The position numbers and the translations under genes were made by a program. The notes below the pieces were generated by a model that was not told where the DNA came from, searched no databases, and was given only the letters and a program-made list of their open reading frames with translations. Positions 1 to 7,725 of a stretch of DNA of 20,961 bases are shown here, one piece after another (the stretch's first letter is position 1; every line of letters begins with the position of its first letter). The stretch covers positions 1 through 20,961 of the forward strand of contig CAUDVX010000032.1 of the NCBI GenBank assembly GCA_958452935.1, given 5' to 3'. Origin of the DNA: an uncultured Collinsella sp. (GTDB lineage Bacteria > Actinomycetota > Coriobacteriia > Coriobacteriales > Coriobacteriaceae).

Positions 1-22
1 CACCTTCAATCCCGACCCTCAC

Positions 23-94
23 AAAAAAGTTGCGGTGGAATACGGAGTAGATGAGGCCTTTGACAGCCAAAACAGTCCGTATTTCACCGCAACT
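23..94 (-). terminator. Long terminator-like hairpin, copy 1 of a repeated element
   Basis: Read on the minus strand, a 19-bp inverted repeat (28-46 with 76-94, one non-canonical pair) encloses a 29-nt loop and ends in a run of T (complement of the A-run at 23-28). It lies about 60 nt after the kdpC stop, so it can end the kdpFABC transcript. A second copy lies at 8433-8504. Over 80 aligned positions (21-100 against 8431-8510) I count 71 identical. The 17 nt of loop next to the right arm are identical in both copies, which a plain terminator would not need. The bases at 1-22 and 95-157 hold nothing else I recognise. Confidence 0.75.
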
Positions 95-157
95 GATGGA
101 CGGAGTGGAATTGAGGGCTCAGATAGTCAGTCATGCCCTCATCCACCACTCCCTCAC

Positions 158-748
158 CTACAGCGCGCCGTCCAGCATAAGGTTCACCTTGAGCACGTTG
201 ACCGTGGGCTCGCCGAAGACGCCCAGGAATCGGCCCTTGGTGCACTGGGCGATGATCTCGCGAACCTCGCCTTCGCTCTTGCCCGTGGCCTTCGCCAGGC
301 GCGGTACCTGGTACTCGGCGGCATCCGGAGAGATCTCCGGGTCGAGGCCGGACCCCGAACACGTCACCAGGTCGACGGGCACAGCGTCCATATCGGCATC
401 GGGGTTAGCGGCGCGGATCTTCTCGACGCGCGCGTCCACAAGCTGTCGGTACTCCTCACTCGCCGGAGACAAATTGGACGGAGCGCCGTAGGCCATGGGC
501 TCGCCGTCGTCGCCTTCGACAATTGACACGTTCTGGATGCGGCCCCACATATGGCCCTCATCCTCGAAGTTCTGGCCGATGAGCTCGGAGCCCACAACCT
601 TGCCGTCGACCTTGATGAGCGAACCGTTCGCCTGGTACGGAAACGCAAGCTGCGCGATGCCGGTCACGACGAGCGTATAGCCCAGGCCACAGACAACGGT
701 AAACAGCGCGAACACGCCCAGTGCGCGCGATGCAACACCTTTGAACAT
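158..748 (-). CDS. kdpC: K(+)-transporting ATPase subunit KdpC
   Basis: KdpC is the single-span subunit of the high-affinity KdpFABC potassium pump and stabilises the complex beside KdpA and KdpB. The product is 196 residues, close to the usual 190. It has one N-terminal membrane segment (about residues 9-35), then a conserved outer domain containing GSLIKVDGKVVGSELIGQNF and a C-terminal SPDAAEYQVPRLAKATG stretch typical of the family. I chose ATG 748 because GGAGG (complement of 754-758) lies 5 nt upstream; an in-frame GTG at 760 abuts the kdpB stop and has no such site. It is the last gene of the leftward kdpFABC operon. The segment after MWGR contains an acidic stretch (VEGDDGEP) where other KdpC proteins carry a RPSA-like motif; this is a family comparison from memory. 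Confidence 0.95.
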   Translation of the reverse strand: MFKGVASRALGVFALFTVVCGLGYTLVVTGIAQLAFPYQANGSLIKVDGKVVGSELIGQNFEDEGHMWGRIQNVSIVEGDDGEPMAYGAPSNLSPASEEYRQLVDARVEKIRAANPDADMDAVPVDLVTCSGSGLDPEISPDAAEYQVPRLAKATGKSEGEVREIIAQCTKGRFLGVFGEPTVNVLKVNLMLDGAL

Positions 749-760
749 ACAAACCTCCAC

Positions 761-2815
761 TTACATAATGCCGCAGAACGCGAGCAGCATGTCGATGAGC
801 TTGATGAATACGAACGGGGCAACGATGCCGCCCAGACCCCACACGAGCAGGTTGTGGGTCAGCAGCTGTCCGGACGGTACCTCGCGGTACTTAACGCCCT
901 TCAGCGCAGCCGGGATCAGCGCGACGATAACGAGCGCGTTATAGATGATGGCCGAAAGAACCGCGGACAGCGGGCTTGCCAGACCGAGGATGTTGAGCGC
1001 GCCAAGGCCCGGGTAGATCGGCGAAAACAGGGCCGGGATGATAGCGAAGTACTTCGCCATGTCGTTGGCCACCGAGAAGGTCGTAAGTGAACCGCGGGTC
1101 ATGAGCAGCTGCTTGCCGATACGCACGACCTCGATGAGCTTGGTAGGGCTGGAGTCGAGGTCGACCATGTTGCCGGCCTCCTTGGCAGCCTGGGTGCCCG
1201 TGTTCATGGCCACGGCGACGTCGGCCTGGGCCAGAGCGGGCGCGTCGTTGGTGCCGTCGCCGGTCATGGCGACCAGGTGGCCCTCACGCTGGAACTCGCG
1301 GATCTTCTCGAGCTTGCCTTCAGGGGTGGCCTCGGCCAGGAAGTCGTCAACGCCGGCCTCGGCGGCGATTGCCGCGGCGGTGAGCGGGTTGTCGCCCGTC
1401 ACCATGATGGTCTTGATGCCCATCTTACGCAGGTCGGCGAACTTCTCCTTAACGCCGGACTTGATGATGTCCTTAAGGTACACAACGCCCAGCACGCGGC
1501 AGTTCTTGGTCACGACCAGCGGGGTGCCGCCGGCCTTGGCGATACGCTCGACGGCCTCGTCGCACTCCTGGGAGAACACGCCGCCGGCTGCCTCCACATA
1601 GGTGCGCACGGAATCGGCAGCGCCCTTGCGGATCTCATTGCCCTCGTAGTTCACACCGGACATGCGGGTCGCCGCGGTGAAGGGGATGAACTCCATACCC
1701 TTATCCTCGAGCGTGCGGCCGCGCAGACCGAACTGCTCCTTGGCGAGCACGACGATGGAACGGCCTTCGGGGGTCTCGTCGGCCAGCGAGGAAAGCTGGG
1801 CGGCATCGGCCAGCTCCGCGGGATCGATGCCGCCGACCGGGATGAACTCGGCGGCTTGGCGGTTACCCAGGGTGATGGTGCCGGTCTTGTCGAGCATGAG
1901 GATGTCGACGTCGCCGGCGGCCTCGATGGCGCGGCCGGACATGGCCAGCACGTTGGCCTCGTTCAGACGGCTCATGCCGGCGATGCCGATGGCGGAAAGA
2001 AGGGCACCGATGGTAGTGGGAGCCAGGCACACGAGCAGCGCCACGAGCGTGGTCACGGCCGTGGGGTTGTCTATGTCGTTAAGACCGACCGAGAGGCAGG
2101 AGTAACAATACAGGGCCAGCGTGACCAGGATAAAGACGATGGAGAGGGCCACCAGGAAGATCTCCAGAGCGATCTCGTTAGGGGTCTTCTTGCGCGCGGC
2201 ACCCTCGACCATCGCGATCATCTTGTCCAGGAAGCTCTGGCCGGGCTCACTGGAGATCTTGACGATGATCCAGTCGGACAGCACCGTGGTACCGCCGGTA
2301 ACGGCAGAGCGGTCGCCGCCGGCCTCGCGGACTACGGGGGCGGACTCGCCGGTGATGGCGGACTCGTCAACGGAAGCAGCGCCCTCGATGACGTCGCCGT
2401 CGCCGGGAATCTGCTCGCCGGCGCGTACGATCACCAGGTCGCCGCGTGTGAGCTCGGTGCCGGGAACGACGGTGAAGTGCTCCTTGTCCTCAACGGACTC
2501 GATGCGATGGGCCTCGACATCCTTCTTGGCCGCACGCAGGGAATCGGCCTGGGCCTTACCGCGGCCCTCGGCAAGCGCCTCGGCGAAGTTCGAGAACAGG
2601 TCGGTGAGCCACAGAATGACCGCGATGGCGACCACATAGTAGGTGGGCACACCCGCGTCCTGCACACCGAAAATGGAAGCGACGGCCAGGACGGAGGTCA
2701 TGACGGCGGAAAGCCACACCAGGAACATGACCGGGTTTTGAATCTGGACGCGAGGATCCAGCTTGGCAAACGAGTCGCGAACCGCGCGGCCCATCATGTC
2801 TTTTTGCATAGCCAT
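761..2815 (-). CDS. kdpB: K(+)-transporting P-type ATPase subunit KdpB
   Basis: KdpB is the catalytic P-type ATPase subunit that powers potassium uptake through KdpA. The 684-residue product matches the usual length of about 680. Visible motifs are TGES (155-158, actuator domain), the phosphorylation motif DKTGT with Asp309, TGDNP (473-477) and the hinge motif TGDGTNDAP (518-526), with hydrophobic segments at about 30-75, 218-285 and in the C-terminal quarter. All key catalytic residues are present. I chose ATG 2815 (MAMQKDMM) because GGAGG at 2826-2830 on the complement lies 10 nt upstream. A longer frame from 2839 would overlap the end of kdpA and include this ribosome binding site. The gap to kdpA is 16 nt and kdpC follows within 12 nt, so expression is coupled. 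Confidence 0.97.
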   Translation of the reverse strand: MAMQKDMMGRAVRDSFAKLDPRVQIQNPVMFLVWLSAVMTSVLAVASIFGVQDAGVPTYYVVAIAVILWLTDLFSNFAEALAEGRGKAQADSLRAAKKDVEAHRIESVEDKEHFTVVPGTELTRGDLVIVRAGEQIPGDGDVIEGAASVDESAITGESAPVVREAGGDRSAVTGGTTVLSDWIIVKISSEPGQSFLDKMIAMVEGAARKKTPNEIALEIFLVALSIVFILVTLALYCYSCLSVGLNDIDNPTAVTTLVALLVCLAPTTIGALLSAIGIAGMSRLNEANVLAMSGRAIEAAGDVDILMLDKTGTITLGNRQAAEFIPVGGIDPAELADAAQLSSLADETPEGRSIVVLAKEQFGLRGRTLEDKGMEFIPFTAATRMSGVNYEGNEIRKGAADSVRTYVEAAGGVFSQECDEAVERIAKAGGTPLVVTKNCRVLGVVYLKDIIKSGVKEKFADLRKMGIKTIMVTGDNPLTAAAIAAEAGVDDFLAEATPEGKLEKIREFQREGHLVAMTGDGTNDAPALAQADVAVAMNTGTQAAKEAGNMVDLDSSPTKLIEVVRIGKQLLMTRGSLTTFSVANDMAKYFAIIPALFSPIYPGLGALNILGLASPLSAVLSAIIYNALVIVALIPAALKGVKYREVPSGQLLTHNLLVWGLGGIVAPFVFIKLIDMLLAFCGIM

Positions 2816-2831
2816 AAATCTGCGCCCTCCT

Positions 2832-4655
2832 TTACGCAATCATCTGGAAGAACTCGGCAACGGGGCCAAGCGCCAGGGCCGGGAAGAAGCTCAGGGCACC
2901 GATCAGCAGAACGATGAACACGAGCAGGAATACGAACATGCCGTTGGTGGTAGACAGGGTACCGGCGCTCTCGGCGACCTTACCCTTCTTGGCCAGCGAG
3001 CCGGCGATAGCCAGCGTACCGATGATGGGCATGAAGCGGGCGAACAGCATCTCGAGGCCGAGCATGACGTTGATCCAGGGAATGTTGCAGTTCATGCCTG
3101 CAAACGCCGAGCCGTTGTTGCCGCCGCATGAGGTGAAGGCATACAGCACCTCGGAGAAGCCGTGCGCGCCACCGTTGTTGAGCTGGTCGGCAAGACCGGG
3201 CACCATGCAGGCGATGGCCGAGCACACCAGAATGGCAAACGGAGTTGCCAAGCACAGGACAACCGCCCAGCGCATCTCGCCCGGCTCGATCTTCTTGCCC
3301 AGGAACTCAGGCGTGCGTCCGACCATGAGGCCGGCGATGAACACTGTGAGGATGGCGAAGCCGATCATGCCGTACAGGCCGCAGCCCACGCCGCCGAAGA
3401 CGACCTCGCCCAGAGCAATCTGGAGCATCTGGACAAAACCGCCCAGCGGGGTGTAGGAGTCGTGCATGGAGTTAACCGAGCCGTTGGAAGCAGCCGTCGT
3501 GAAAGCGGACCAGGTGGAAGAGGAGGCGATACCGAAACGGCTCTCCTTGCCCTCCATGTTGCCGCCGGCCTGGCCGTCGGTCATCTCGATATTGACCGCT
3601 CCGCCATCGGCCAGCTGCGGGGTGCCCGCATGCTCGTTGACGGCGATGATGCCGGTGAAGATCACCAGCAGGATGAACATGGCGGCAAAGATGGCCTTGC
3701 CCTGCTTGGTGTTCTTGACGCCGATACCGAAGGTGAAGCAACAGGCGGCCGGGATCAGCAGCAGGCTGGTCATCTCGATGATGTTGGTGAAGGCACTGGG
3801 GTTCTCATACGGATGGGCGGAGTTCACGCCGAAGAAGCCGCCTCCGTTGGTGCCGGACTGCTTGATGGCGACCTGGGGAGCCGCGGGACCCTGGGGCAGG
3901 AACTGCTCGGTGACCACGCGCGCGCCCTCGACAACCTTGCCGTCGACCTTGACCGTGTCGCCCTCGATCTGGGCGCCGTCGATGACGCTCCAGCCGCCGT
4001 CTGCATTAGGCTGAACAGCGACGGGCTCTACGAGCTCAGCCTTCTGAGCCGGCTGGAAGTTGGAGATGACGCCACCGGCAGCCAGGCAGATGCCGAACAC
4101 GAGGTTCAGCGGGATGAGCACATACAGGACGGTGCGGGTGAGGTCGACCCAGAAGGAACCCAGACCCTGCTCCTTGACCTGACGGAAACCGCGGATGAGC
4201 GCGAACATGACCGCAATACCGGTGCCGGCGGACAAGAAGTTTTGCACGGTGAGGCCCATGAACTGCACAAAGTAGGACAGGGCAGTCTCACCGGAATAGG
4301 ACTGCCAGTTGGTGTTGGTTATGAAGGAAGCAGCCGTATTGAACGACAGGTCCCATGACACACCCGGCAGGTGCTGGGGATTGCCTGGCAAGAAGGACTG
4401 AAACACCTGGAGTGCCACAAGAGCCACGAGGCCGATCCCCGAAAAGACCAGCACGCTCGCCAGATAGCGCCTACACCCCATCTGTTCTGCCGCGTCGATG
4501 CGAAGCAGACGATAGACGCCACGCTCCACAGGAGCAATCACAGGCGACAGGAACGTATGCTCACCATCCATGATATGGGCCATGAACCGACCGAGCGGAA
4601 CGACCAGGACGACGAGTACGGCAAAGTACAAGATGTACTGAATCGCAGCGTCCAT
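2832..4655 (-). CDS. kdpA: K(+)-transporting ATPase subunit KdpA
   Basis: KdpA is the potassium-binding, channel-like subunit of the pump, related to Trk/Ktr/HKT transporters, with four selectivity-filter loops. These appear as TNTNWQSYSGE (113-123), SGTNGGGFFG (267-276), TAASNGSVNSMHD (387-399) and TSCGGNNGSAFAG (508-520). About ten hydrophobic segments alternate with them. At 607 residues it is roughly 50 longer than the 557-residue E. coli protein. Much of the excess is in a polar insertion at about 203-250, just before the second filter, and in a loop at about 344-375. The ATG at 4655 begins 3 nt after the kdpF stop, with GAGGAG (complement of 4669-4674) inside kdpF. The insertion carries KVDGKVV, also found in KdpC. 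Confidence 0.97.
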   Translation of the reverse strand: MDAAIQYILYFAVLVVLVVPLGRFMAHIMDGEHTFLSPVIAPVERGVYRLLRIDAAEQMGCRRYLASVLVFSGIGLVALVALQVFQSFLPGNPQHLPGVSWDLSFNTAASFITNTNWQSYSGETALSYFVQFMGLTVQNFLSAGTGIAVMFALIRGFRQVKEQGLGSFWVDLTRTVLYVLIPLNLVFGICLAAGGVISNFQPAQKAELVEPVAVQPNADGGWSVIDGAQIEGDTVKVDGKVVEGARVVTEQFLPQGPAAPQVAIKQSGTNGGGFFGVNSAHPYENPSAFTNIIEMTSLLLIPAACCFTFGIGVKNTKQGKAIFAAMFILLVIFTGIIAVNEHAGTPQLADGGAVNIEMTDGQAGGNMEGKESRFGIASSSTWSAFTTAASNGSVNSMHDSYTPLGGFVQMLQIALGEVVFGGVGCGLYGMIGFAILTVFIAGLMVGRTPEFLGKKIEPGEMRWAVVLCLATPFAILVCSAIACMVPGLADQLNNGGAHGFSEVLYAFTSCGGNNGSAFAGMNCNIPWINVMLGLEMLFARFMPIIGTLAIAGSLAKKGKVAESAGTLSTTNGMFVFLLVFIVLLIGALSFFPALALGPVAEFFQMIA

Positions 4656-4658
4656 AGT

Positions 4659-4745
4659 TTACGAATCACTCCTCATCAGAATGTAGATGTAATAGATAAG
4701 AAGTCCAATGCAGACGACTCCGATGATGGGAATGAGGATGTCCAT
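4659..4745 (-). CDS. kdpF: KdpF small membrane subunit, 28 residues
   Basis: This short frame encodes MDILIPIIGVVCIGLLIYYI followed by YILMRSDS and a stop, 28 residues in all. It is one hydrophobic helix with a short charged C-terminus, which fits KdpF, the small lipid-like stabilising subunit of the pump. It is well placed: AAAGGGG lies 6 nt upstream of its ATG, and its TAA is separated from the kdpA ATG by 3 nt. The kdpA ribosome binding site is inside its last codons, so translation is probably coupled. KdpF sequences are too short and variable for strong homology; the call rests on size, hydrophobicity and position at the head of kdpABC. Confidence 0.88.
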   Translation of the reverse strand: MDILIPIIGVVCIGLLIYYIYILMRSDS

Positions 4746-4766
4746 TTACCGCCCCTTTCACACGCG

Positions 4767-4782
4767 GTCCGATGTCTCGGAC
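4767..4782 (-). other. Small hairpin in the predicted kdpF leader
   Basis: GTCCGA and TCGGAC (4767-4772 and 4777-4782) form a 6-bp stem with a 4-nt loop in the untranslated leader between the predicted kdpF promoter and its start. Nearby, GACGC and GCGTC arms around 4780-4801 could form a competing 5-bp stem. I cannot assign a regulatory role; the match to a known riboswitch is not good. Confidence 0.3.
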
Positions 4783-4825
4783 GCCTGCCCTCGCAAGCGT
4801 CTGGGGACAGTAAACGCTTCTAGGG

Positions 4826-4854
4826 ATTAAAGAGGCGTGAGGGCCGGGGCTCAC
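4826..4854 (-). promoter_or_regulatory. Predicted kdpFABC promoter, weak -35
   Basis: On the minus strand, TTTAAT (complement of 4826-4831) could be the -10 box, with GTGAGC (complement of 4849-4854) 17 bp upstream as a poor -35 box (3 of 6 consensus bases). A weak -35 with a tandem regulator site 6 bp upstream is the usual design of promoters activated by OmpR/PhoB-family regulators. The same stretch (4837-4854) is an imperfect palindrome with GTGAG and CTCAC ends. Confidence 0.45.
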
Positions 4855-4860
4855 GTCCTT

Positions 4861-4878
4861 AAGATGCCGTAAAGATGC
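4861..4878 (-). promoter_or_regulatory. Candidate KdpE binding site (tandem heptamers)
   Basis: The minus strand reads GCATCTT-TACG-GCATCTT: two identical heptamers spaced 11 bp start to start. OmpR/PhoB-family regulators, to which KdpE belongs, bind head-to-tail sites of this layout, one helical turn apart. The site lies between divergent kdpFABC and kdpDE, directly upstream of the predicted kdpF -35 box. It could serve both promoters. The assignment to KdpE is inferred from position and architecture only. Confidence 0.5.
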
Positions 4879-4911
4879 AGGTAGAAAGCACTATTGCAGC
4901 TGCAGTGCGCC

Positions 4912-4917
4912 TATACT
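4912..4917 (+). promoter_or_regulatory. Predicted -10 box of the kdpDE promoter
   Basis: TATACT matches five of six bases of the sigma-70 -10 consensus and lies about 70 bp before the kdpD ATG. No good -35 hexamer is seen 16-18 bp upstream, so activation, perhaps from the tandem heptamer site at 4861-4878, is possible. Confidence 0.4.
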
Positions 4918-4989
4918 CGACCTCGCGAGCATACAGTGGCGTCCTCACCGCGTATGCACGCATGGACAACACTTCAGAAAGGCTACGCT

Positions 4990-7725
4990 ATGCAGCGCGA
5001 CGCATCGGACACTCGCGTCAATCCAGACCTCATCCTCAAGGCAATTGAGAAAGACGAGGTCGCCGATGACACTCGAACCAGCCGGGGACACCTCAAGATT
5101 TTCTTTGGCTACGCTGCTGGCACAGGCAAAACCTATGCGATGCTTCAAGCCGCCCACGCCGCCAAGCGGCGAGGTGTCGACGTCGTCGCGGGATACATCG
5201 AGCCGCACGAACGTCCGGCAACTGCCCATCTTGCACAAGGGCTTGAGAACGTGCCCTGTAAACTCATCGAGCACAACGGCATTGCGCTCAGCGAGTTCGA
5301 TCTAGATGCGGCTATCGAACGCGCCCCTCAGCTCATCCTTGTCGACGAGCTCGCCCATACGAATGCGCCGGGGTCTCGCCACGACAAACGCTATCAAGAC
5401 GTCGAGGAACTTCTACATGCGGGCATCGATGTCTATACGACCGTGAACGTTCAGCATATCGAGAGCCTAAACGACATGGTTGCATCCATCACCGGCGTTG
5501 TCGTGAGCGAACGAATCCCCGACCGTATCTTCGATGATGCCGACCAGGTCGAGCTCGTCGACATAGAGCCCGAAGACCTACTTGAGCGCCTTCGCGCCGG
5601 CCTCGTCTACCGTCCCGCACAAGCCGACCGAGCGCAACAGCATTTTTTTACCGTCGAGAACCTCACCGCACTCCGAGAAATCGCGCTGCGCCGCTGCGCC
5701 GATCGCACCGGTCACCTCACAGACGCCGCACGCGTGCTGGGAAACCGTGACTACTACACCAGGGAGCGTATCTTGGTCTGTGTCTCCCCGGCGCCGACCA
5801 ATCCCCGCATCGTCCGTGCCGCCGCACGCATGGCGAAAGCGTTTCGCAGCGAGCTCGTCGCCCTGTTCGTAGAGAGCCCGCGCACGCAAGCCATGAGCGA
5901 TGATGAGCGCGCCAAGCTTGCAGCCAATATCGCCCTAGCCGAGCAGCTCGGAGCACATATGGAAACCGTCTATGGCGACGACATCGCGTTTCAGATCTCC
6001 GAGTTCGCGCGCCTGTCGGGTATTTCGAAGATCGTCATGGGACGCACGGGCGAGCACAGCAGCGTCCGTCAGGCCCTCTTTGGCCGCAAATCTCTCGTAG
6101 AACAGCTCATAGCATTCGCCCCGAACCTCGACATTTACATCATTCCAGACCAGTCGACTCCGCCCTCCCGGCCCAAAGGACGCCGCCGTGCGCTCGCCCT
6201 GCAGCCGCCCAGCAGCCGAAACGTGCTTCGCACGCTGGCCCTCTCTCTTGTCGCCACGGCGATCGGCACGGCTTTCCGCCATCTGGGATTTGCCGATTCC
6301 AGCATCATATCCCTCTATATCCTCACGGCCCTGCTGACCGCCGTCACCACGACGGGGCGTATCTGCACGATCGTATCGAGCGTGCTCTCTGTAGTGCTTT
6401 ACAACTTCTGCTTCGTCACGCCTCTGTTTTCGCTCGCCAGCTACGACCGAAGCTATCTGGTCACGTTCGGCATCATGTTCGCTACCGCTATGGTCGCCGG
6501 CGAGTTAACTGCGCGCATCGCCGACAACGCCCGTACCTCCGCCGAGAACGCATTCAAAACGCGTGTACTCCTCGAAACGAACCAGCTCTTGCAGCAAGCC
6601 CATAGCGCGGAGGAGTGCGCCCGCGTCGCCATGAACCAACTCGTCAAACTGCTAAAACTCGACGTGGTCTTCTACCCCGCCGAACACGGCACGCTCGGCA
6701 AGGCGCTCTATGAGTCCGCTGACACCGAAAACCGATCCGCGTCGCTGCTCACCGACTACGAGCGCGCCGTTGCAACCTGGACCTTCACCAACAACAAGCG
6801 CGCGGGCGCAAGCACGCGGACCCTGCCTGAGGCGCGCTGTCTCTACCTCGCGGTTCGCACCGGCGACAAGGTATTCGGTGTCATCGGCATCGCCCTGGAG
6901 GGGCGCGAGATCGAAGCCTTCGAGCATTCGATCGTCCTATCTATCGTAGGTGAATGCGCCTTGGCGCTCGAAAGCGACCGGGCGGCGCAAGAGCGCGAAG
7001 AGGCTGCGGTCTTGGCGAAAAACGAGCAGCTGCGCGCCAACCTTTTGCGCTCCATCGGCCACGATTTGAGGACACCCCTCACGGCTATATCCGGATCTGC
7101 GGCAATCCTTCGAAAGAGCGACGAGAAGCTCAGCCTCGAACAACGCTGCGATCTTGCCGATGCCATCTACGACGACTCCCTCTGGCTTATCGATACCGTG
7201 GAGAACCTCCTCGCCATCACACGCGTCGAGGACGGCACCATTCGCCTCAACTTAACATCCGAGCTCATCGACGAGGTCATCGAGGCCGCCCTCAGCCATG
7301 TCGCCCAAGCATCGCATGGACGTACCGTCACCATCGAACACACTGACGACATCCTGCTGGTACGCATCGACGTCCATCTCATCATGCAGGTACTTACGAA
7401 TCTCATCATGAACGCCTTCAAATACACGCCCGAGGACTCGACTGTCACCATCAGTGCACGTCGCGAGGGTGCGTTCGTCGTGGTGGACGTCGCAGACGAT
7501 GGGCCGGGTGTGGCAGACTGCGACAAGCCTCATATCTTTGAGCGCTTCTTCACCTCAAGCAATACGCGGCCCGTGGATTCGCGTCGAAGCATCGGCCTTG
7601 GGCTGTCGCTCTGCCGCTCCATCGTGGAGGCGCATGGCGGCGTCATCGAAGTTCGCGACAACCACCCCCATGGGGCCGTCTTCCGTTTTACCCTGCCCGC
7701 TGAGGAGATCGAGATTCATGAATAA
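4990..7725 (+). CDS. kdpD: Sensor histidine kinase KdpD
   Basis: KdpD senses potassium limitation and phosphorylates KdpE. The 911-residue product has the full family layout. The N-terminal KdpD domain has the Walker A-like GYAAGTGKT (40-48) and LVDELAHTNAPGSRH. A universal-stress-protein-like domain spans about 258-395. Four membrane helices lie at about 415-505, followed by a GAF-like region. The phosphoacceptor His691 is in GHDLRTPL. The ATPase domain has the N box NLIMNAFKYTP (about 804), DDGPGV (about 836) and GLGLSLCRSIVEAHGG (about 870). I chose ATG 4990 because AAAGG lies 7 nt upstream. The frame is open back to a TTG at 4894, but that overlaps the region of the -10 box. kdpE overlaps its end by 8 bp. 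Confidence 0.96.
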   Translation: MQRDASDTRVNPDLILKAIEKDEVADDTRTSRGHLKIFFGYAAGTGKTYAMLQAAHAAKRRGVDVVAGYIEPHERPATAHLAQGLENVPCKLIEHNGIALSEFDLDAAIERAPQLILVDELAHTNAPGSRHDKRYQDVEELLHAGIDVYTTVNVQHIESLNDMVASITGVVVSERIPDRIFDDADQVELVDIEPEDLLERLRAGLVYRPAQADRAQQHFFTVENLTALREIALRRCADRTGHLTDAARVLGNRDYYTRERILVCVSPAPTNPRIVRAAARMAKAFRSELVALFVESPRTQAMSDDERAKLAANIALAEQLGAHMETVYGDDIAFQISEFARLSGISKIVMGRTGEHSSVRQALFGRKSLVEQLIAFAPNLDIYIIPDQSTPPSRPKGRRRALALQPPSSRNVLRTLALSLVATAIGTAFRHLGFADSSIISLYILTALLTAVTTTGRICTIVSSVLSVVLYNFCFVTPLFSLASYDRSYLVTFGIMFATAMVAGELTARIADNARTSAENAFKTRVLLETNQLLQQAHSAEECARVAMNQLVKLLKLDVVFYPAEHGTLGKALYESADTENRSASLLTDYERAVATWTFTNNKRAGASTRTLPEARCLYLAVRTGDKVFGVIGIALEGREIEAFEHSIVLSIVGECALALESDRAAQEREEAAVLAKNEQLRANLLRSIGHDLRTPLTAISGSAAILRKSDEKLSLEQRCDLADAIYDDSLWLIDTVENLLAITRVEDGTIRLNLTSELIDEVIEAALSHVAQASHGRTVTIEHTDDILLVRIDVHLIMQVLTNLIMNAFKYTPEDSTVTISARREGAFVVVDVADDGPGVADCDKPHIFERFFTSSNTRPVDSRRSIGLGLSLCRSIVEAHGGVIEVRDNHPHGAVFRFTLPAEEIEIHE

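Noticed and set aside
1277..2917. 546-codon plus-strand open frame opposite kdpB
   Set aside because: It is antisense to a gene with all P-type ATPase motifs; high GC leaves the opposite strand open. Its product is low-complexity Gly/Asp/His-rich sequence with no recognisable motif.
4746..4825. Possible c-di-AMP (ydaO-type) riboswitch in the kdpF leader
   Set aside because: Only small stems are visible, and the leader is too short and lacks the conserved layout I would expect for that riboswitch.
4894..4989. Upstream-extended kdpD start at TTG 4894
   Set aside because: The extension spans the likely -10 box, lacks a ribosome binding site, and its residues do not resemble a KdpD N-terminus.
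5443..5454. GTGAACGTTCAG inside kdpD resembling the operator core
   Set aside because: It encodes the conserved KdpD residues VNVQ within a coding region, lacks the ATAGG flank and has no promoter beside it; chance match.
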